A stretch of 35,562 bases of DNA, taken from contig JACOWY010000023.1 of assembly GCA_016176555.1 (NCBI GenBank), forward strand, positions 1-35,562, read 5' to 3'. Under the pieces are notes generated by a model. It had not been told where the DNA came from, searched no databases, and was given only the letters and a program-made list of their open reading frames with translations. The DNA comes from Candidatus Chisholmbacteria bacterium (lineage in GTDB: Bacteria; Patescibacteriota; Microgenomatia; UBA1400; JACOWY01). The position numbers and the translations under genes were made by a program. Shown piece by piece: positions 10,008 through 18,056 of this stretch; within the stretch, counting starts at the first letter, position 1, and each line of letters opens with the position of its first letter.

Positions 10008-10062
10008 GCAAGAAATTCCTTAGAAATCTAATAAGCGCAACGCAACCGCAGGGTTGCATAAC
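10008..10062. repeat. Dispersed repeat family A copy (diverged 3' half)
   Basis: gcaagaaattccttagaaatctaataagcgcaacgcaaccgcagggttgc. Confidence 0.65.
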
Positions 10063-10111
10063 ATTAAATCTTTTACTTTAAATCAGCGTTAAGCCCGCCG
10101 CGTGAGGCGGG

Positions 10112-10657
10112 TCATGTGCCAGCAAACAAAAGGCTAAAGCTGTAGTATCCCTTGCTCGTTTTTTCTACCGTCTCGACTGTGACTAAACTCACTACAGGTT
10201 GAGAGGCCTCAAGAGCCATCAATTCCTCAAAGGCCAACACCAACGCCCGTAAACTGGTCGTCTCCACCACCACTTTGAGCCCACTTTGTGGTTGCAATGT
10301 CACTTCTCTTATGGTTGCCCCATCGAAACTTACTGCGTCTAATTGCTCCAAAAACTCACCCCAAGGCCGCTGCTCCCTCAGCACTTTCGCCGCCACCCCG
10401 AGTTTTTTCTTTAAAAGCAGATGCTGGCTTTCCACTTCAGCATATTGTTGCAACTTTGTCTCGACATTTTCTATCGCCTCCGCTTTAGCTCGAGTTAACT
10501 GAGCCATAAACAACCTGGCCCCAAAAATTGCCAATATCCCTAATCCATAGATACCCAAAATCAAAAAACTACCCCGCTTTACCCGCCGATACCACCTCTC
10601 GGAAAAAAGTTCCCGGGCACCCTTTCGAGGTAAAAGATTTATATCCAGCCTCACCAT
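10112..10657 (-). CDS. pilN: Type IV pilus assembly protein PilN-like
   Basis: MVRLDINLLPRKG... N-terminal INLLP motif, TM helix, position between pilM and pilO. Confidence 0.85.
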   Translation of the reverse strand: MVRLDINLLPRKGARELFSERWYRRVKRGSFLILGIYGLGILAIFGARLFMAQLTRAKAEAIENVETKLQQYAEVESQHLLLKKKLGVAAKVLREQRPWGEFLEQLDAVSFDGATIREVTLQPQSGLKVVVETTSLRALVLAFEELMALEASQPVVSLVTVETVEKTSKGYYSFSLLFAGT

Positions 10658-10658
10658 T

Positions 10659-10726
10659 GCAAGAGATCCTTAAATCATCTAATAAGCGCAACCTCGGGTC
10701 GCCTCGGGCGACCGTAGAGATATTTA
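10659..10726. repeat. Dispersed repeat family A copy with hairpin core GGTCGCC-TCG-GGCGACC
   Basis: gcaagagatccttaaatcatctaataagcgcaacctcgggtcgcctcgggcgaccgtagagatattta. Confidence 0.75.
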
Positions 10727-11740
10727 CATCTCCCTTAAAGCCATACCCACCGCCACCGTGAACACCGCCCCGATTCCTCCTAACCGCTGCCGCTGTTGGG
10801 GCGTCAAATTCAAAGCTGCAAACGGATCCCCAATGACCACTTCGACACCAAGCTCAGAAGCTAGCGTACTCGTCACCTCGGGTAAATAAGCCCCTCCGCC
10901 GCTTAAGATCAATCTCCGAATCCCGCCACTGTAGGTACTAGCATAAAAGTGCTGAGCCTTTTTAAACTCGGAAACTAAGCTAGAGAAAACTCCGAGAAGT
11001 GAAGTTCGCACTTTACCTTGAAGTTGATTCTTATCCAAACCGTATGTCCGTTTATATTGCTCCGCCGAAGCTACTTCCAAACCCAAATCCGCTGCCAGGG
11101 CTCTGGTTAAAGCCATCCCCCCGGTAGAAATTGACCGCGTAAATACCACCGTCTCTCCCTGGACAATACCTATATCAGTTGTCCTCGCCCCCAAGTGCAC
11201 TAAAAGTTGGGCGTTATTCTGCTGTTGGGTCATTGCCCTCGCAACCCCCAGCATTTCCGTCTCCAACGCCTCTAGCTCTAAGTTGGCTAGCTCCAAAATT
11301 TTCACCATCCGATTCACTACCGCCACCGGCGCGGCTACTAGAAACACCCGCATCTTGTTACTGCCTATAGCCTGAGGTTGAGATAAAATTCTGTAATCAA
11401 GCTGCACTTCCGCAATAGGAATAGGAATATACTGTTCTGCCTCCCAATTGATGGCAGAAGCAAGCTCAGACTCTGAGAGGGTGGGCATTTCCACCACCCG
11501 CGTGTACACCTTCGACTCTGGGAGACCCACCACTACTCTTCGCTGCTTAACGCCTGCATCTGTCGTCAACTTTTTAATCGCTTGGGCTATCTGTACCAGT
11601 TCTTGTTCATTATCGGTATCTACGTTCCCCACGGGGTTAACCGCCAAACCAAAAGCCGTCAACTTCGGCTGCTTCTTATTGCCGGTAAGCTCTATGAGCT
11701 TAATTGATGAAGAACCAATATCTAATCCAAAGGCAGGCAC
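10724..11740 (-). CDS. pilM: Type IV pilus assembly protein PilM
   Basis: FGLDIGSSSIKLIEL; actin-like ATPase fold; LSGGGAYLPEV. Confidence 0.93.
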   Translation of the reverse strand: MPAFGLDIGSSSIKLIELTGNKKQPKLTAFGLAVNPVGNVDTDNEQELVQIAQAIKKLTTDAGVKQRRVVVGLPESKVYTRVVEMPTLSESELASAINWEAEQYIPIPIAEVQLDYRILSQPQAIGSNKMRVFLVAAPVAVVNRMVKILELANLELEALETEMLGVARAMTQQQNNAQLLVHLGARTTDIGIVQGETVVFTRSISTGGMALTRALAADLGLEVASAEQYKRTYGLDKNQLQGKVRTSLLGVFSSLVSEFKKAQHFYASTYSGGIRRLILSGGGAYLPEVTSTLASELGVEVVIGDPFAALNLTPQQRQRLGGIGAVFTVAVGMALREM

Positions 11741-11874
11741 AGCATCACCTCACGAGGTGTAGTGTAACCTTCTCATGATAACAAGATATTCGTTAAAACT
11801 CTAATCAGCTTGCTTACCATCTATCTACTTTTGACCATTGATCTGTCTTAATCTAGCGTGATACCCTGGATATC

Positions 11875-12204
11875 ATGGCCAAACCAAATCCCAACGCTTC
11901 TGTGACCCACGGCCACCTCATGGATGCAGTCGACACCATCATGAGAGGCATAGACGGGTGGATGGAGAAAATAGACCAACGCTTTAAGAAAATAGACCAA
12001 CGCTTTAAGAAAATAGACCAACGCTTTAAGAAAATAGACCAACGCTTTAAGAAAATAGACCAACACTTTGATAAATTGAAAGCAGACGTGCTTGAGAATC
12101 GCCGTCGCATCGACGACATCAAGACCGACCTTTCCGACACCCCCACGAGAAAGGAATTTAACGAACTCAAATCCAAAGTCCATCGTTTCCACCCCACTAA
12201 CTAA
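11875..12204 (+). CDS. Small coiled-coil protein with heptad tandem repeat (KIDQRFK)
   Basis: 109-aa ORF on the strand opposite to flanking pil genes; perfect 21-bp in-frame repeat. Confidence 0.65.
   Translation: MAKPNPNASVTHGHLMDAVDTIMRGIDGWMEKIDQRFKKIDQRFKKIDQRFKKIDQRFKKIDQHFDKLKADVLENRRRIDDIKTDLSDTPTRKEFNELKSKVHRFHPTN
11968..12072 (+). repeat. 21-bp tandem repeat (aaaatagaccaacgctttaag), 4 identical units plus 1 degenerate
   Basis: Direct reading of the sequence; unit length is exactly 7 codons. Confidence 0.95.
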
Positions 12205-12206
12205 AC

Positions 12207-12806
12207 CTAAAAACTTCTTAACCCCACCGAGGTAGAAAACTGAGCCGTTGCTGCCTCGGTTACGTCACCAGTTCTCCCCGCTTGGCTTAAGGTAAACGCT
12301 GCTTTTACTAAAGGCGGCCTAAAACTATCGCCCACCCCCTCACACCAAAATGCGCAATAAGTCACATTCACTCGGTCAGACGTCAACCGTTCAGTATTAC
12401 TGGCTATATACCCGTTCCCTTCGGCATCCACTTCACACGAAAAAGTCAGCTGGGTCCGATCTCTAGCCGTCAAAGTCACACTCACTGCCTCAGGATCGAC
12501 CTGGTTTATCGCACACGCCTCCACAGTCAGAGAATTCCGAGTTAGCTGCTCGATGCGTGACAGGGCAAACTGACCATTCTGCTTCACCTCTGTGGTCACA
12601 TCTACCTTACCTCCCCCTCTAATGGCCGAGAAAAAAAGGCTCGTTGCCGCCACCGCCAAGGCCCCCAAGATCCCCACCGCCACCACCAACTCAAGCAGCG
12701 TGTAGCCAAATTGCCTGCCCGCCGTAGCTTCCGGCTCGCAAATCGGCTGAAATAGGAGATTTTGCGTCGCCGCGAAGCGAGTGGCGGGAAAATTACCTTT
12801 TTTCAT
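12207..12806 (-). CDS. Prepilin-like protein (PilW/GspJ-like)
   Basis: Type IV prepilin N-terminus GYTLLELVVAVGILGALAVAATSLFF after a long leader. Confidence 0.75.
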   Translation of the reverse strand: MKKGNFPATRFAATQNLLFQPICEPEATAGRQFGYTLLELVVAVGILGALAVAATSLFFSAIRGGGKVDVTTEVKQNGQFALSRIEQLTRNSLTVEACAINQVDPEAVSVTLTARDRTQLTFSCEVDAEGNGYIASNTERLTSDRVNVTYCAFWCEGVGDSFRPPLVKAAFTLSQAGRTGDVTEAATAQFSTSVGLRSF

Positions 12807-12818
12807 TTTTAATTTTTC

Positions 12819-12879
12819 ATTTTGAGCTTTGCGAAAAAGAGCGGCTGATCCGGCGTTTTGCCGGAGAGGCGTAGCTATT
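12819..12879. repeat. Dispersed repeat family B copy with CCGGC-gtttt-GCCGG core
   Basis: attttgagctttgcgaaaaagagcggctgatccggcgttttgccggagaggcgtagctattt. Confidence 0.75.
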
Positions 12880-12901
12880 TTTAACTTTTAACTTTACACT
12901 T

Positions 12902-13405
12902 TTAATTTGAAATGTCCCACATGGTCAGCTTAGTCTCCACCTCGGCTGAAAATTCCTTTGCGCCTTCTTCCCAAAACACCGTGACGTTCACATCAGTTGT
13001 TCTTACTTTCGAGGTGGGATCGGGCGGCGGGGGTTCAGGCGCTCCGAGCGTGATCGTCACTTCCCGGGCGTATTCCCCATCTATAAGATCACCCTGGGGG
13101 CACTCACCTAATTGATCAAACGTCAAGGCGTTAATGCAGTAGGTGGTTGCCGTTACTCCTCCCTTATCTAAAAATCCATCCCACCCCAACACACTGCGCT
13201 GGTTGCGCACCCACTCCGCCCCTTCTTGGGCTAAAAACGTCGCTCGCGCTTTATGCTGCGAGAATCGGCTACTGCGGATCGCCAAAATCACCGCCACCGC
13301 CACAGTCGTCAGCACCAGCGCCACTATCATTAGGGCAATCAATACCTCAACGAGCGACTGCCCTTTTTCGTTACGAATCGAAAATGTAGTCCTAAATTTT
13401 CTCAT
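12902..13405 (-). CDS. Prepilin-like protein (PilV/GspI-like)
   Basis: EKGQSLVEVLIALMIVALVLTTVAVAVIL prepilin motif. Confidence 0.78.
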   Translation of the reverse strand: MRKFRTTFSIRNEKGQSLVEVLIALMIVALVLTTVAVAVILAIRSSRFSQHKARATFLAQEGAEWVRNQRSVLGWDGFLDKGGVTATTYCINALTFDQLGECPQGDLIDGEYAREVTITLGAPEPPPPDPTSKVRTTDVNVTVFWEEGAKEFSAEVETKLTMWDISN

Positions 13406-13451
13406 CTCTCACCATTATTAATTATCCATTGAACCTATTTCAAAGCTACCT

Positions 13452-13514
13452 TGTCATCCTGAGCGCAAGCGAAGGATCTCAGCAGATTATTCGGCCTTCA
13501 GCCTCAGAATGACA
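13452..13514. repeat. Imperfect palindromic element with TGTCATYCTGAG termini
   Basis: tgtcatcctgagcgcaagcgaaggatctcag...ccttcagcctcagaatgaca; ends are inverted repeats. Confidence 0.75.
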
Positions 13515-13548
13515 GTTTTGAAACGAATTCATTGTCCATTTTCAATTC

Positions 13549-14166
13549 TTAAGGTGTGCACGTTTCCACCAGCCCGTCATCGTTCACTTCTCCCACCTCC
13601 GACACCCTCACTCGATATATATAGTTGTAACCAGAAACACAAAACTGCTCGGCCACTCCACCTTGAGCCAAAACGCGAAATAGCGTCCCAATCCCACTTG
13701 TTTCCAACGTCACCCCTTTGCCTAATGTCTCTGTCCCCAGAGATACTTCGTACTCATTACTCCCCTCCACGCAGAATACCTTCAAAGAATATTCGTCGTT
13801 ACTTACCACCAGAAGCTCATATCGATCCAACGTACTTCCCTCATAAGCACCTCCCTCTTGGCAATCCGCCGGTTTTTCCCCCGCTGCTGCTTTACCTTGA
13901 ATAAACCGAATATCGTTGTAAAGTTTTTTGCCCGCCCCCACCACCAACTGCCGCTCGTTATAGCGGTTATACGCCGCCAAGCCTCCAGAAACCAAAAGCG
14001 CCGAAATCACCACCACCACCATCAATTCAACCAGGGTAAAGCCTCGATCATCAGATCGAAGCAGATCAAAAACAGATAAAACCAGATTTCGCCATCGCCT
14101 CCTAATTCTTATCTGTTTACATCTGCTTACCATCTGTTTAGATCTGGTGACTATATCTGCTTTCAT
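13549..14166 (-). CDS. Prepilin-like protein (GspH-like) with unusually long repeat-derived leader
   Basis: RGFTLVELMVVVVISALLVSGGLAAYN; leader MKADIVTRSKQMVSRCKQIRIRRRWR. Confidence 0.75.
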   Translation of the reverse strand: MKADIVTRSKQMVSRCKQIRIRRRWRNLVLSVFDLLRSDDRGFTLVELMVVVVISALLVSGGLAAYNRYNERQLVVGAGKKLYNDIRFIQGKAAAGEKPADCQEGGAYEGSTLDRYELLVVSNDEYSLKVFCVEGSNEYEVSLGTETLGKGVTLETSGIGTLFRVLAQGGVAEQFCVSGYNYIYRVRVSEVGEVNDDGLVETCTP

Positions 14167-14169
14167 CCG
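14052..14169. repeat. Phased CAGAT (x4) / ATCTG (x5) inverted array, ~10.5 bp spacing
   Basis: CAGAT at 14052, 14062, 14073, 14083; ATCTG at 14111, 14121, 14132, 14142, 14155. Confidence 0.85.
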
Positions 14170-14173
14170 CTGT

Positions 14174-14707
14174 CTACGGGTTTGTCACCGCGTAATTACA
14201 CGCCTTGCCTCCTCCGCTGCCTCCACAGTTATTCCCAGGTCCACAATACAAATCATTATCAGGATCAGCTACTTGCTCTAGGTGAGCACATAGCTCATAA
14301 GTGCGAGGGTCAGTGGGATTTGCCGGATCAGGCACATACTCATAACCAAAATCCGTGGGCTTCGGATCTTCAGGTAAACTTTGTATATAGTCCTCTACCT
14401 CAAGCGTATCCAAATCGGGCGGATACTCCCGCTTATCGCTCCGATAAATCTCTAGTGCCGTTCTAATCTGCTCCAAATCGGCAATCCGCTTCCCATCTCG
14501 CGCTTTTCGATTCGTCGACTGGTAGCTAAACACCCCAATCGAAGTCAGCAGCCCGATGATCGTAATCGTCACTAAAAGTTCGATCAAGGTAAACCCAAGA
14601 TCAACTGATCGAAGCTGATCAAAAACTGATCGAAGCAGATGGACGAACTTTTTGCTATCTGACTGTTTCTGCTTGTTTTCTAATTTCATCTGTTGATTAC
14701 TGTACAT
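14174..14707 (-). CDS. Prepilin-like protein (GspG/PilA-like)
   Basis: LGFTLIELLVTITIIGLLTSIGVFSYQSTNRKARDGKRIADLEQIRTALEIY. Confidence 0.82.
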   Translation of the reverse strand: MYSNQQMKLENKQKQSDSKKFVHLLRSVFDQLRSVDLGFTLIELLVTITIIGLLTSIGVFSYQSTNRKARDGKRIADLEQIRTALEIYRSDKREYPPDLDTLEVEDYIQSLPEDPKPTDFGYEYVPDPANPTDPRTYELCAHLEQVADPDNDLYCGPGNNCGGSGGGKACNYAVTNP

Positions 14708-15203
14708 TTTCTACACATTGCCACGGTCCGTCACCAAATTGACATTCATATCCGCTAGGCACATCACTAGCATTGCCATCAACCTCTTCAAGGCGCGCAC
14801 AAGCACAATAGCCATCCCCAACACCATACTCAATAATGTACTCATAGGCATCTCCTGTCGCCTGATTTTTGTCGCGTGGATCCAAAGGTAAATTTCCTCC
14901 CGGAAATTCACTTCCTCCCTCCGTATCGTTAACCGGGTACACTCCATCATTAGCCACATAATACTGCTCAAAAGCGTTTTGAATCGTTTTCAAATCTCCT
15001 TGTCTTTGAGCGTCAAACCCCCGCCGCTGTGATTTCAGAAAATTACCAAACAAGAGCGATCCCAATATCGCAATCAATCCCATCACTACCAACACTTCTA
15101 CCAAGGTAAAACCCGTATCAACAGATCGCCATCGCCTCCAAATTCTTATCTGTTTACATCTGCTTATCATCTGATTAGATCTGGTGACTATATCTGCTTT
15201 CAT
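14697..15203 (-). CDS. Prepilin-like protein (GspG/PilA-like) with repeat-derived leader
   Basis: TGFTLVEVLVVMGLIAILGSLLFGNFLKSQRRGFDAQRQGDLKTIQNAFEQYY; leader MKADIVTRSNQMISRCKQIRIWRRWR. Confidence 0.8.
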   Translation of the reverse strand: MKADIVTRSNQMISRCKQIRIWRRWRSVDTGFTLVEVLVVMGLIAILGSLLFGNFLKSQRRGFDAQRQGDLKTIQNAFEQYYVANDGVYPVNDTEGGSEFPGGNLPLDPRDKNQATGDAYEYIIEYGVGDGYCACARLEEVDGNASDVPSGYECQFGDGPWQCVENVQ

Positions 15204-15213
15204 CTGTTGACTA

Positions 15214-16020
15214 TTAAAACCCCAAATACCTCATATACGTCTGCCACATCCTCTCACCCCACACCAAAGCCGAGAGGGTGCCGACTACTAAAAAAGGTCC
15301 AAAAGGCACCGTCTGCTTTAAACTTCGTTTCCGGCTTATTATCAGTATGATTCCGACTATTGCCCCTGTCAAGAAAGCCAGAACCAAAGCCACCAGAGTC
15401 TTAGGCCACCCGAGCACTAACCCGATGGCAAATGCCAGCTTCACGTCGCCCCAGCCCATACCTTTACCTTTTGTCAACAAAATTAAAATCCCAAAGAAAA
15501 AACTCGCCCCCACGGCCGAAGCCACATACAGCAAAAAGTCCTCAAGCTTCATAATCCCCATCACCGTTAACCCAAACCGATACAAAAACGCCACCACCGC
15601 CACCCCCACCGTAAACACATCCGGCAACACGCCATAGTAAAGATCAACCACTGCCATGCTCAAAAACGCCACTCCGACTACTAACCAAAACGTCGGTTGC
15701 ACCCACGTATACGGCGGCTGAGTTAGCCTAAAAAAAAGCGTCCCTACTTGAAGCCACCACACAAACAAGAGGGCCGTCAAAAACTCCAACACCGGGTAGC
15801 GCCAGGAAATTTTCTGGCCACACCACCGACACTTACCTCGCAGCATCAAAAAAGAGAGCAGGGGAATGTTGTCATACCAAGCAATTTGCCTGTGGCAATG
15901 CGGGCATTTCGATCGGCCGCGCCAAAAACTCTCGCCCGTGAGCATCCGATAGACCACCACATTCAAAAACGATCCTACGGCCAAACCCATTAAAAAGACT
16001 ATGAAAACCACACTGAGCAT
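15214..16020 (-). CDS. pilD: Prepilin peptidase / N-methyltransferase
   Basis: GSFLNVVVYRM, CPHC...CRWC zinc motifs, GMGWGDVKLAFAIGL aspartate motif. Confidence 0.95.
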   Translation of the reverse strand: MLSVVFIVFLMGLAVGSFLNVVVYRMLTGESFWRGRSKCPHCHRQIAWYDNIPLLSFLMLRGKCRWCGQKISWRYPVLEFLTALLFVWWLQVGTLFFRLTQPPYTWVQPTFWLVVGVAFLSMAVVDLYYGVLPDVFTVGVAVVAFLYRFGLTVMGIMKLEDFLLYVASAVGASFFFGILILLTKGKGMGWGDVKLAFAIGLVLGWPKTLVALVLAFLTGAIVGIILIISRKRSLKQTVPFGPFLVVGTLSALVWGERMWQTYMRYLGF

Positions 16021-16124
16021 GTCGTGAGCCTAGCACAAGCAAAACGAATTAGGAAGTAAGAAGTAGAAGTAGGAAGTAGGAAGTATGAATTAAAAATCAA
16101 GAAATAAAAAGCGGGAAACGTAAA

Positions 16125-16670
16125 CTACTGGGGTAAACAAATGTAACAAGTGGTGTCAGGATAAGGACCAGCACCACATGTTGCGGCAGTAGTATTGGTG
16201 ACTTCTGTTAACGCCGCGATTTCCCCACTCCGGCCAGCTATCGACTCCGGCTCAAAGCACACACTCACTACACCCGCTGCATCCTCGCTCACAAACAGTC
16301 TTTTATCTAAATCAGCATCAGTAATGGACGCCCGATTGGCAAACTGCGCCTTTATCTCACCTTGTTCTATCAGCAGTTCATCATCTGTGGCGGGCGTGCC
16401 AAAGTTCGGGTTCACTCCTGCCCGAACCGTCGTTCCGCTGCAATCAGTCCCGTTCCACGGATAACAACCATAGGTGGTGTAGAAACGGTCGTAAGCCCCC
16501 AAAAGTTCCCTGGCGTCTGCCTGCCGCTGCGTGTCTCTGCCTTTGCGCACCAACTCCACCGGGTTAATCGCCGCTAAAACCGCTATCGCCAAAATCCCAA
16601 TGAGAATTATGACAATCAAAATCTCAATCAGCGTAAACCCCTTGGAAAATCTCGGAAGCACTTTTCTCAT
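16125..16670 (-). CDS. Type IV prepilin (candidate major pilin)
   Basis: SKGFTLIEILIVIILIGILAIAVLAAINPVELVRKGRDTQRQADAREL; short canonical leader. Confidence 0.82.
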   Translation of the reverse strand: MRKVLPRFSKGFTLIEILIVIILIGILAIAVLAAINPVELVRKGRDTQRQADARELLGAYDRFYTTYGCYPWNGTDCSGTTVRAGVNPNFGTPATDDELLIEQGEIKAQFANRASITDADLDKRLFVSEDAAGVVSVCFEPESIAGRSGEIAALTEVTNTTAATCGAGPYPDTTCYICLPQ

Positions 16671-16737
16671 AAACTTGATTATCTCTTGTCTATATGATTT
16701 ATGATTTATGATCTTCTCTTGTACTTTTTGTACTTTT

Positions 16738-17943
16738 TTAAAACTGACTGGTTAGGTTATAGATTGGCAGGATAACTGCTATCACTAAAAATCCGACTCC
16801 AAAACCCAGTACTATCATAATGAGTGGTTCTATGGCTGTTGTCAAGCCCTTGATCTTCTGCTCCGCCTCTTCTTCAAAATAACGCGATAACTTAGTCAAC
16901 ACCTCATCGAGTTTCCCGGTTTCCTCGCCCACCGCAATCATCTGCGGCACTATCGCCGGAAAATAAGGCTCCCTAGCTAACGTCGCCGCTAAAGGAAAGC
17001 CTTTTTCCACCGACTTCACCGCTTCGCCCAAAGAATCCTGAAATACCGTGCTATCTAACGCTTCCTTAACAATGGTCAAAGCCTCCACAATCGAGATCCC
17101 CGCACTGACAAGAAGCGCCATCGTCCGCGTAAACTCCGTCAAAATCACTTCTCCCCGCAATGGCCCAGCGATGGGAATCCTCAGAAGATACAAATCGAAC
17201 TTATGCTTACCTCTCGGCGTCCGCAGCCAGCTTCTAAACGCCATGACCGAAAGGATAACGAGTGCCAGAAACAGATACCAAAATCTGTTGGTAAACTTTG
17301 AGGTGTTGATGAGAACTTGGGTCGTGGCCGGTAGCTCTGCCCCAAAGTCTTGATAAAGACTGGTGAGCCTGGGAATCACAAATACCAACATCACGATGGC
17401 TACCACCACCATGCCCGTGAGCACAATCGAGGGATAAATGAGCGCTCCCTTCACTTTAGCCTTAAACTCTTCTTGTTTCTCCATCGTCTCCGCCAACCTC
17501 CCCAAAGTCTGATCCAACGCTCCTGCCGCTTCTCCCACCCTCACCAAAGCAATATAGACTTTAGAAAATACCAGAGGGTGCCGTTCCAATGCTGCCGCAA
17601 AACTCAGCCCCCCCTCCACATCCCTTAAAATCTGCGCCACCACTCGACCAAATTTTCTCTCCGTTTGTGATTCCAAAATTACCAATGAATCAGTCACCGA
17701 TAAGCCCGCCACCACCATGGTCGCCAGCTGCCTGGTAAACGTCGTCACCTGCCGGTGGGTCACCCGGTCAATAAATCGATCCAGAAAAGCTATCGACCGC
17801 CCATCTGTCTTAGGCTTGAGTTTCACCACAAACAATTCCCGTTTGCGCAGGAGCTCCACCGCCACCTTTTCATCCCGCGCCTCAATCTGTCCTTTGATTG
17901 TTTTCCCTTCAGCATTTTTGACGGTGTAGAAGAATTTTTCCAT
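16738..17943 (-). CDS. pilC: Type IV pilus inner-membrane platform protein PilC
   Basis: Two GspF repeats (FTRQLATMVVAGLSVTDSL; FTRTMALLVSAGISIVEAL). Confidence 0.95.
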   Translation of the reverse strand: MEKFFYTVKNAEGKTIKGQIEARDEKVAVELLRKRELFVVKLKPKTDGRSIAFLDRFIDRVTHRQVTTFTRQLATMVVAGLSVTDSLVILESQTERKFGRVVAQILRDVEGGLSFAAALERHPLVFSKVYIALVRVGEAAGALDQTLGRLAETMEKQEEFKAKVKGALIYPSIVLTGMVVVAIVMLVFVIPRLTSLYQDFGAELPATTQVLINTSKFTNRFWYLFLALVILSVMAFRSWLRTPRGKHKFDLYLLRIPIAGPLRGEVILTEFTRTMALLVSAGISIVEALTIVKEALDSTVFQDSLGEAVKSVEKGFPLAATLAREPYFPAIVPQMIAVGEETGKLDEVLTKLSRYFEEEAEQKIKGLTTAIEPLIMIVLGFGVGFLVIAVILPIYNLTSQF

Positions 17944-18056
17944 GATCAGAAAACCTAATCATCCAAGAGAGCTTTTCTTGCCCCGCTCAAAATTATTTAT
18001 GATTTATGATATTTGATATATGATTTCTCTCTAGAGTTAACTCAATAACTCAGTCC

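Noticed and set aside
11968-12072. Tandem repeat considered as a CRISPR array
   Set aside because: Units are contiguous 21-mers without spacers and are in frame as coiled-coil heptads; no cas genes nearby.
11848-12197. Antisense ORFs (FLKALVYFLKALVY...) over the heptad repeat
   Set aside because: Artefact of the tandem repeat read on the opposite strand; the + strand frame gives a plausible coiled-coil protein.
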